Of a DNA stretch of 64,000 nucleotides, positions 58,275 through 64,000 are shown piece by piece. The stretch is from Alcanivorax quisquiliarum. GTDB taxonomy: Bacteria; Pseudomonadota; Gammaproteobacteria; Pseudomonadales; Alcanivoracaceae. The DNA lies in NCBI RefSeq assembly GCF_023051175.1, contig NZ_JALKII010000001.1:62001-126000 (forward strand), in the 5' to 3' direction. A model generated the notes under the pieces. The model did no database searches and had not been told where the DNA came from. It was given only the letters and a program-made list of their open reading frames with translations. The translations under genes were made by a program, and so were the position numbers. Positions within the stretch are counted from its first letter, which is position 1, and each line of letters begins with the position of its first letter.

Positions 58275-58928
58275 GTGAAGCGGCAACATGCGATAGCGAT
58301 TGTGCTGGCCATTGTGGTGCTGGCAGTGCTGGTTTTTTTGCGCAGCCCGGAACAGGACATGGTCATGCCGGAGCAACCGCCTGCATCGGAAGGCGAAAGG
58401 CTGCCGGAAACCGCACCCACAGAGGATGAGTACCTTGGCACGGTGCATGGGGAAAATTTCTCCGAGGCGCCGGCGCTGCAAGCCTATCGCGCACGGCAGC
58501 TGTTTGCTCAGCGTGTCAGTGAATTTTTTGCGCAATCGGAAACACTTTCCGCTGCTGCACGCGAAGCCGAGGCCACCGCACTGCTGGTGCAGGTAGAGCA
58601 GTTCGAGGCGCGAGGTGAGCTGTCGGCGGCAGAGGCGGTGTCATTGCGGCTGGGCCTGCTTCGCTCAAGTGCGGATGAGGTGGAATTTACCACCCAGGCG
58701 GCGCATATCATCGAAGCCTATCAGGCGCGCCACGCGCAAGCGATGGCGGAATATCTCGCCAATCCGCCTGCGGCGTTTGTCGATTACAAGGCACGGGAGC
58801 GGGCAATTGTCGAGGAGGTGCGGCAGCTGGAAACGATCCCCGGCGGCATCAGCCGCGGCCAATATCTTCGCGAACGGTTGCAGGCTGCCAGAGAGGAAAG
58901 CTACGCTGCCGTACACCGCGATGAATGA
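58275..58928 (+). CDS. Membrane-anchored helical protein; possible lipase/phospholipase secretion accessory
   Basis: A 217-residue protein. One N-terminal helix (IAIVLAIVVLAVLVFL) anchors a periplasmic part that is almost wholly helical and rich in Ala, Glu and Arg. The middle (LFAQRVSEFFAQSETLSAAARE) and end (RQLETIPGGISRGQYLRERL) recall the steric-foldase or PlcR-type accessory proteins of secreted lipases and phospholipases, but much shorter than a full Lif chaperone. That likeness is by eye only. GTG start at 58275 has an excellent SD. It is convergent with the secreted hydrolase gene, not in one operon with it. Confidence 0.5.
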   Translation: MKRQHAIAIVLAIVVLAVLVFLRSPEQDMVMPEQPPASEGERLPETAPTEDEYLGTVHGENFSEAPALQAYRARQLFAQRVSEFFAQSETLSAAAREAEATALLVQVEQFEARGELSAAEAVSLRLGLLRSSADEVEFTTQAAHIIEAYQARHAQAMAEYLANPPAAFVDYKARERAIVEEVRQLETIPGGISRGQYLRERLQAAREESYAAVHRDE

Positions 58929-58956
58929 TGTCCCGGCAGCGCTGCTTATATGCCTG

Positions 58957-60348
58957 TCAGAGCAGTTGATCCAGTGTCCAGTAGAGCAGGTTGAAGGGTT
59001 TGAGCCGATCGGCCTGTGTATCTGTTTCCGATGCCTGCATGACAGCGCCGGAGCCCGCCATTACATTGTTCACGAAATCATCCAGCTCCAGGCCGAGCTC
59101 CTGAATATCCGCGTTGGCAAATTCGATGATGCTGGTGCAGTGGCTTTCGTTGACCGCCCGGTAGCGAGGCAGGTAATAGCCGAAATTGTCGAGGTTCGAG
59201 AGTGTGTTTTGCAGCCTCTGCGTATCCTGGTGCCAGCGCGCAAGGATCAGCGCTTCCCGGGTGGCATCGTCCGGTGCCTGGGCAATATCGGGGAAAAACC
59301 GCTCATAGGAATAAGACGAATAATTCATGTCGTCCCAGAAATGGGTATGCCCCATACGATCGCCGGGGAACTGGCTGGCCAGTGCCGGATACAGCGTAGT
59401 CAGATCATCCAGATCAAGCCCGGCCATATGCGCTGCCAGATACTCCAGCGGCCCGTCGGTTGCATCCAGCCCCCAGGCGCTGCGGATATGAGTGTGTAGC
59501 GGCAGGGACGGGTGATCGGCTGGATCGGCGCCCGCGGGCGCGCTGAAAATCGGCCCGGAATCGTTGATCAGATAGCCCCGTGTGGGCGCCAGATCCTCGC
59601 GCAGGGGGAAATAATTGGTAAAGCTGCCGGCACCACCCGCACTGCACCCGGTCGCCAGCATCTGCCCCGAGCGTTCAAGATTGTTCTTCAGCCAGGCGAC
59701 CACTGCACGGGTGTTGCGCACGCCATTGTGGTGCCACACCAGCGGCTCGTTCTGGCCGGCCGGATCGTCGTAGATGGCCACCGTATCGCCAGAATAGATA
59801 TCGCCGGTGCAGTAGGGCACATATACCATGTTCCAGTTCTGTGCCTTGGTGCGCGTCCAGGGGTGCAGGCGCACCACAAAGGGACTGACAAGGCTGGCGC
59901 CGGGATTGAGCAGGCTCATGTAGTCGTCAGGAATGCCATCCGCATTCCGGGCGCCACGAATCCCGAAATCACCACTGCAACTTTCATAATCCCAGCAGGC
60001 GCCGCCGCCTTCAAAGTACACCACAGTGTTGCTGGTGTTCGGCACGCGATTGACGAAAAACTTGAACGGCGAGCCGTTGCCGCAGACGGCGCCTGTTTCC
60101 GGTGCCATCTGGATGGTTTGCCAGGCGTAATAAGCGCCGGGGGAAAAGCCGTCATCGAAGCCGGCCGGATTCAGCAGCAGCGGGTAAGGCCCGGTCTGAT
60201 CGGCGGCGGTTACCGGATTATCGGCCGGGCGCGGTGAGAACAGGTTGATTGCGGTTTGCCAGGCGCTGTAATCACCCAGCTCGGCCAGGGCAGGGCTGGC
60301 AAATGACAGTGCCATGAACACTGCGGTGCATTGACGGATAAAGGTCAT
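58957..60348 (-). CDS. Secreted pectinacetylesterase/Notum-family hydrolase
   Basis: A 463-residue protein with a signal peptide (VFMALSFASPALA, cut before ELGDYS). The family hallmarks are the oxyanion segment VYFEGGGACWDYESC, NWNMVYVPYCTGDIYSGD and the nucleophile Ser in ATGCSAGGAGS. Several Cys could form disulfides outside the cytoplasm. Relatives include plant pectin acetylesterases and animal Notum; bacterial members are mostly uncharacterised, so the ester substrate is open. Start is the Met at 60348. The SD GGAGAG lies in a palindrome with TTCTCC directly before the ATG, which might mask it. No pectin-use genes are near. Confidence 0.85.
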   Translation of the reverse strand: MTFIRQCTAVFMALSFASPALAELGDYSAWQTAINLFSPRPADNPVTAADQTGPYPLLLNPAGFDDGFSPGAYYAWQTIQMAPETGAVCGNGSPFKFFVNRVPNTSNTVVYFEGGGACWDYESCSGDFGIRGARNADGIPDDYMSLLNPGASLVSPFVVRLHPWTRTKAQNWNMVYVPYCTGDIYSGDTVAIYDDPAGQNEPLVWHHNGVRNTRAVVAWLKNNLERSGQMLATGCSAGGAGSFTNYFPLREDLAPTRGYLINDSGPIFSAPAGADPADHPSLPLHTHIRSAWGLDATDGPLEYLAAHMAGLDLDDLTTLYPALASQFPGDRMGHTHFWDDMNYSSYSYERFFPDIAQAPDDATREALILARWHQDTQRLQNTLSNLDNFGYYLPRYRAVNESHCTSIIEFANADIQELGLELDDFVNNVMAGSGAVMQASETDTQADRLKPFNLLYWTLDQLL

Positions 60349-60810
60349 GGAGAACTCTCCCTGATGTTTTACTGGTAGTCCGTTCACAGCGAAGCACGCA
60401 GGCACGCCGGAGCGGGGCGTTCTCTGAGTACGGCAGGGAAACAGAGGGAGGTTGGCACGGCCAAAGCATGGCTGCCGATGTCACCTTTCAGGGACGTTAG
60501 TGCAAATTCAAAAGGCCAACAATGCTGGCAAGGTGCTTTCTCAGGCGTTCTCTCAGGCTTTCTCGCACGCACTTCACTTGTGCACTGCTACTCATGCGCT
60601 GTCTGGCGCTTGCTCAAACGCTCTTTTGAGAGCGCTAACTCAAGACGCCTTCCCGGCTGGTTGTTGCGGTACGCGGGCATGAGCGGTTCGCTTCGGGATA
60701 TCAAAGTGCCATGGTTCGGCGGCGCTGCTATGATGGCTGCATCAGGAAAGTATCCGCTCGCGGATGTGCCAGGACGGTCGATAACGATAAATCAACTCAG
60801 ACCCGTCGCG
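60349..60810. other. Spacer of about 460 bp between divergent hydrolase and acyltransferase genes
   Basis: No gene is supported, although an open frame runs through it in phase with the acyltransferase. It has a perfect hairpin (CGCTCT 60619-60624, loop TTTG, AGAGCG 60629-60634) and a repeated CTCAGG(C)-TTCTC motif around 60540-60565. Promoters for both neighbours are expected here but not identified. Confidence 0.4.
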
Positions 60811-61476
60811 ATGCAAGACAACCTTGTTCCCCGCCGTGGCAACCGCTTTTCGCAATTGCTCGGCCTGTTACTGCTCCGGCTGCTGCGCTGGCGCATTGTC
60901 GGCACCTTGCCGAATATTCCGAAGGCAGTGGTGATCGGCGCGCCCCACAGCTCCAACTGGGATGGCCTGGTGGCCGCAGGCGTGGTGCTTACCCTGCGCG
61001 TGCGCATCGGTCTGATGGCCAAGGACAGCCTGTTTCGCTGGCCAGTAGCCGGCCTGTTTCGCTGGCTGGGCGGTATTCCGATTGACCGCCATAGCGGCAG
61101 CGGTGGTGTGGTAGCGCAGTCGGTGGCGCGTTTTCAGGAGCGCGAGCAGCTGTTTCTCGGTGTTGCGCCAGAAGGAACGCGCACGGCAGCCAGCCAGTGG
61201 CGTACCGGCTTTTGGCAGATTGCTCGTCAGGCGGGGGTGCCGATCATTGTGGTAGTGCTGGATTATGGGCGCCGAGAATTACGCATTGCCGAAACGCTGC
61301 AACCGGGCGACGATCTGGACACCGACATGCAGCGTATTCTGGCGCATTATCGCGATGCGGTGCCGCGCAGGCCGGAACGCCTCTCAGCACCGCTGGCTGC
61401 GCTGCAAGGGCAACCACCCGGCAAGCGCGAAACCGCACCCGCCCCGGCTGACCCGCCTTTTCAGAAAAGGGAGTGA
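60811..61476 (+). CDS. Lysophospholipid acyltransferase family protein
   Basis: A 221-residue PlsC-type acyltransferase. The HX4D motif is HSSNWD and the substrate motif is PEGTR in GVAPEGTRT; GGIPIDRHSG and VPIIVVVLDY match the other conserved blocks. A hydrophobic N-terminal stretch suggests membrane association. It probably acylates a lysophospholipid or lysolipid-like acceptor with an acyl-CoA or acyl-ACP. ATG 60811 is chosen as the start because the family blocks begin soon after; the SD is weak. The acyl-CoA-binding protein gene starts 3 bp after the stop, a likely functional pair. Confidence 0.88.
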   Translation: MQDNLVPRRGNRFSQLLGLLLLRLLRWRIVGTLPNIPKAVVIGAPHSSNWDGLVAAGVVLTLRVRIGLMAKDSLFRWPVAGLFRWLGGIPIDRHSGSGGVVAQSVARFQEREQLFLGVAPEGTRTAASQWRTGFWQIARQAGVPIIVVVLDYGRRELRIAETLQPGDDLDTDMQRILAHYRDAVPRRPERLSAPLAALQGQPPGKRETAPAPADPPFQKRE

Positions 61477-61479
61477 CAG

Positions 61480-61743
61480 ATGAGCAACGCAACGGCTTTC
61501 GAACAGGCACAACGAGATGTCAAAACACTGACGCGCCGCCCGGACAACAACGATCTGTTGTTTCTTTATGCCCATTTCAAACAGGGCAGTGAGGGGGATG
61601 TACGCGGCAAGCGCCCCGGGATGCTGGATATGGTCGGGCGCGCCAAGTACGACGCCTGGGCCAAGCTCAAGGGGATGGATAGCGAGCAGGCCATGCAGCG
61701 TTACATCGACAAGGTCAATGCGCTGCTGGCCACGCACAAATAG
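61480..61743 (+). CDS. Acyl-CoA-binding protein (ACBP)
   Basis: An 87-residue four-helix acyl-CoA-binding protein. The ligand-contact residues are in LLFLYAHFKQGSEGDV and KRPGMLDMVGRAKYDAWAKL. It keeps the family length. ACBPs are general in eukaryotes and less common in bacteria; they bind long-chain acyl-CoA and deliver it to enzymes. The gene starts 3 bp after the acyltransferase stop, with GGGAG in front, which suggests it supplies acyl-CoA to that enzyme. Confidence 0.95.
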   Translation: MSNATAFEQAQRDVKTLTRRPDNNDLLFLYAHFKQGSEGDVRGKRPGMLDMVGRAKYDAWAKLKGMDSEQAMQRYIDKVNALLATHK

Positions 61744-61765
61744 AAGTTCGCGATGGCACGTGGGC

Positions 61766-62224
61766 TTACATGTCGTTCAGACCTTGCGCGCCACGCACCA
61801 GCTTCAGTGCTTCATGGTGCTCAAGATCGGCCAGGTTTTCGAACAGTTGTCGTGTCCTGTCGGTCGGCGCCTGCTCACGCAGTTCATTGTAAATTTCAAT
61901 GATGCCGTCGTGAAATTTCAGCGCGGCCGCAGCAATTGCGTCAACGCTGTCGCCACGGATCAGTTCGCCCAGTTCGGGCAAACTCTCCGGCCCCGGTATG
62001 TCGGGCGCCTTGTCGAACCAGGTGTAGCGTATCCCCGGCTCGCTGTCTTCGCGGATCTGAGCGAGCATCTCGGCCAGCCGCCGCTGGTGCTCGGCCAGAT
62101 AGCTCAGCAGCATTTCCAGGCGCTGGCGATCGTGCTGGCGCGCCAGTTGCTGGCAATGCTGCGCCAGTTCGGTGTGAAAGCGGCCAGTCCAGGCCAGTAT
62201 TTCATCAATATTCTTGTAACGCAT
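61766..62224 (-). CDS. Unidentified helical protein, ferritin-like pattern
   Basis: A 152-residue protein, almost entirely helical and charged, with several His and Glu residues at helix spacing (TGRFHTELAQHCQQL, LSYLAEHQRRLAEML, ALKFHDGIIEIYNEL, LADLEHHEALKLV). This resembles a ferritin- or rubrerythrin-like four-helix bundle, but I do not see a full diiron set of motifs. Start is the Met at 62224, preceded by GGAGGTGGC; the frame to 62335 is longer but unsupported. It converges on the ACBP gene and is divergent from the thioesterase gene. Confidence 0.7.
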   Translation of the reverse strand: MRYKNIDEILAWTGRFHTELAQHCQQLARQHDRQRLEMLLSYLAEHQRRLAEMLAQIREDSEPGIRYTWFDKAPDIPGPESLPELGELIRGDSVDAIAAAALKFHDGIIEIYNELREQAPTDRTRQLFENLADLEHHEALKLVRGAQGLNDM

Positions 62225-62421
62225 CTGCCACCTCCGGTGTCGGCTACGCACGCTGCTACTGTCAGGTACGACCGCGCTGTAACGAGAGGTTCCCGGTCGC
62301 CGCGGCCGACGAGCATCCCGGTCAGTGATCGCCACGCGCCAGTGGGGTAAGGTGCTGGCTGTCGTGGCAGCCGAGGGCGAGCCCGCTTTCTGATCCGTTT
62401 TGATACAAGGAAACCCGACTG

Positions 62422-63195
62422 ATGACCTTTGACGAGATTCTGGCGCAAGTGACGAACGATTCTGCGGTGATGCCGGAGGGGTGGGGGCAAGGCCGCGCCT
62501 GCTTTGGCGGTGTGGTCGGTGCGGTCATGTATGCGCCGCTGGGGCGCCTGATTACGGATCGGCCGGTGCGCTCGATCACCGTGTCTTTCGTGGGGCCGGT
62601 AGCACCAGGGCCGGTGACGCTGGAAACCGAGATACTGCGCACGGGCAAATCAGTGACGCAGGCGCAGTGCCGGCTGGTCCAGAACGGCCAGGTGCAAGCG
62701 GTGTTGCTGGCGAGTTTCGGCAAGGCGCGTGAGTCCACCATCAGGGTGCCGGCAGCCAGGCCGCCGCAGATCAAAAGCCCCGATGAGGCTATGGCGCTGC
62801 CGCGTGTGAAGGGGCTGGTGCCTGATTTTGCGTTGCATTTCGATATGCGCTGGGGCGAGGGCGATGCACCATTCAGCCGCAGCGAGCGAGGCATGCTCGG
62901 TGGCTGGGTACGCTTTGTCGAACCGCAGGAAAATGACGGCATCGAAGCGCTGCTGGCACTGGTGGATGCCTGGCCACCTTCTGTGCTGCCGATGTACAGC
63001 CAGCCGGCGCCGAGCAGCAGCCTCACCTGGACCATCGAATTCCTGCAGGAGCAACCTGAGACGGATCAGTGGTGGCAGTATCACGCCGACACCGAATATG
63101 CGGCCGACGGTTATTGCCATGCGGCATCGCAGTTCTGGAATGATCGCGGAGAGTTGGTGGCCATCAGCCGCCAGACGGTAACGGTGTTTATCTGA
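62422..63195 (+). CDS. Acyl-CoA thioesterase family protein (double hotdog, TesB-like)
   Basis: A 257-residue protein fitting the thioesterase-like superfamily with two hotdog domains. The first (about 1-110) contains GRACFGGVVGAVMYAPL and RSITVSFVGPVAPGPV. The second (about 130-257) contains SSSLTWTIEFL and ADGYCHAASQFWND. Such proteins hydrolyse acyl-CoA or act on acyl thioesters in lipid metabolism. Start is ATG 62422 after AAGGAAACC. A hairpin terminator follows. Precise chain-length preference is not known. Confidence 0.87.
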   Translation: MTFDEILAQVTNDSAVMPEGWGQGRACFGGVVGAVMYAPLGRLITDRPVRSITVSFVGPVAPGPVTLETEILRTGKSVTQAQCRLVQNGQVQAVLLASFGKARESTIRVPAARPPQIKSPDEAMALPRVKGLVPDFALHFDMRWGEGDAPFSRSERGMLGGWVRFVEPQENDGIEALLALVDAWPPSVLPMYSQPAPSSSLTWTIEFLQEQPETDQWWQYHADTEYAADGYCHAASQFWNDRGELVAISRQTVTVFI

Positions 63196-63202
63196 GTTGA
63201 TG

Positions 63203-63229
63203 AGCAAGGCGGGCCTGGCCCGCCTTGCT
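63203..63229. terminator. Bidirectional terminator between convergent genes
   Basis: A 12-bp perfect stem (63203-63214 with 63218-63229) with a 3-base loop lies between the thioesterase stop and the MerR stop. The flanks are only moderately T-rich (ATTATTG on plus), but position and stem strength fit termination of both genes. Confidence 0.65.
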
Positions 63230-63230
63230 A

Positions 63231-64000
63231 TTATTGATCTGGCGAGATGCGTGGGTCGCTACCTTCGCTCTCCTGCAAGTGCGTAAGCACGTTGGCGAGG
63301 CGATCCACGAGCACCTTGTTGATGGCCTTGTCGAGAATGCGGGCCAGTTCCGCGCTGACCACCATGTCGGCCAAGGGTCGGACGCGCTGGATGAAGTGCG
63401 CCAGATTAGGCACGTCTTCACCTCGGGGCAGCTCACTGTCGCCGTATTTCTTGTCGATCAGGTGGGTGGTGACCAGCCGCACAAAACCATCGGCGATGCG
63501 ATCCACCTCGAGCCGTACCTTGTTCACCTCGTCCAGCAGTGCCTCCAGCGGAATGCCCGCTGCGCTCAGCTCCCGGCCGGCGTTGAGAATGCGCGGGCTG
63601 GGGACCCGCAGGCGATCCGCCTCGGGAATGATATAGCCGAGCTGTACCGCCTTGAGCAGCACATCCTGTGTCAGTTGATCGCCGAAATATTCCAGCAGCT
63701 CTTCATAACTGATGTAGGAGGGCGCTTCGTCGCTCCAGGGGCTGGTGACAACCACTTCCAGGCCGAGGATGTCGTTCAGATCACGGCCTTGTTCCCAGGC
63801 GGTGAGCAGGTCGCGGATATTGGCAAGGGTAAAACCGCGGTTCAGCAGCTGGCCGATGATGCGCAGGCGCGCCAGATGTACGTCCGAATAAATACCGGTG
63901 CGGCCACGCTTTTCCGGTGGCGGCAGCAGGCCACGATCCTGATAGGCACGCACATTGCGCACCGTGGTATCGGCGGTGCGGGCAAGCTCGTCGATGGTAA
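63231..64000 (-). CDS. MerR-family transcriptional regulator (5' truncated by window edge)
   Basis: The frame is open to the window end, so the true start lies beyond 64000. Visible residues begin TIDELARTADTTVRNVRAYQDRG, the MerR winged helix-turn-helix, followed by GIYSDVHLARLRIIGQLLNRGF. About 180 more residues form a helical C-terminal part without the Cys pattern of metal sensors. The GTG at 63962 is internal and would cut the DNA-binding domain. The effector is unknown. Its stop is next to the terminator hairpin. Confidence 0.9.
   Translation of the reverse strand, partial: TIDELARTADTTVRNVRAYQDRGLLPPPEKRGRTGIYSDVHLARLRIIGQLLNRGFTLANIRDLLTAWEQGRDLNDILGLEVVVTSPWSDEAPSYISYEELLEYFGDQLTQDVLLKAVQLGYIIPEADRLRVPSPRILNAGRELSAAGIPLEALLDEVNKVRLEVDRIADGFVRLVTTHLIDKKYGDSELPRGEDVPNLAHFIQRVRPLADMVVSAELARILDKAINKVLVDRLANVLTHLQESEGSDPRISPDQ

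Overview
The window reads as ordinary, high-GC chromosome of a free-living gammaproteobacterium. The block leuC-leuD-leuB-asd-usg-fimV-truA-trpF-accD-folC-dedD-cvpA-purF-metZ (32.3-51.1 kb) matches, from memory, the Pseudomonas aeruginosa order PA3107-PA3122. Here trpB and trpA sit between trpF and accD, unlike P. aeruginosa. Together with an acyl-CoA-binding protein, many lipid and acyl-CoA enzymes and two tandem cardiolipin-synthase-like genes, this suggests an Alcanivorax-like or other marine Pseudomonadales/Oceanospirillales organism. That placement is inference; no rRNA is present. I see no phage, insertion sequence, integron, CRISPR array, tRNA or rRNA gene.

Layout. 0-5 kb: the 3' end of sucA, then sucB-lpd-sucC-sucD (lower TCA cycle), closed by a clear terminator. 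5-11.3 kb: a small acidic protein, an unidentified membrane protein followed by the remains of a YfcH-type epimerase gene, then gpsA-sixA-thioesterase and a DUF3391/HD-GYP protein. 11.3-14.2 kb (minus strand): xthA, a membrane protein with an S4-like helix and a lone receiver protein, probably one unit. 14.3-31.1 kb: mixed accessory metabolism (two alpha/beta hydrolases, MaoC hydratase, GST-like protein, enoyl-reductase-like protein, REC-GGDEF protein, SDR, DAACS transporter, GNAT, EVE protein, prmB-aroC, MFS permease, two PLD-family synthases, fghA). 31.2-51.1 kb: a LysR regulator divergent from the leucine genes, then aspartate-semialdehyde, pili/septum, tryptophan, fatty-acid, folate, purine and methionine genes. 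51.0-57.9 kb: moxR-DUF58-transglutaminase coupled to metZ, then ppnP and hrpB. 57.9-64 kb: a membrane-anchored helical protein, a secreted pectinacetylesterase-family hydrolase, an acyltransferase-ACBP pair, a helical protein, a thioesterase and a truncated MerR-family gene.

A theme is signalling or enzyme folds that have lost catalytic residues but keep binding features: an HD-GYP protein with Met for the metal-binding His, a GGDEF domain that keeps its inhibitory-site motif but not its active site, an SDR lacking the catalytic Ser and Lys, and Usg lacking the catalytic Cys. The clearest unannotated item is a decayed epimerase gene at 7556-7843. The least explained are the S4-like membrane protein at 12289-13341 and the GGA-rich repeated spacer at 11330-11703. 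I found no convincing wholly new system. Start codons were chosen from Shine-Dalgarno (SD) sequences and family N-termini, so several differ from the longest open frame.
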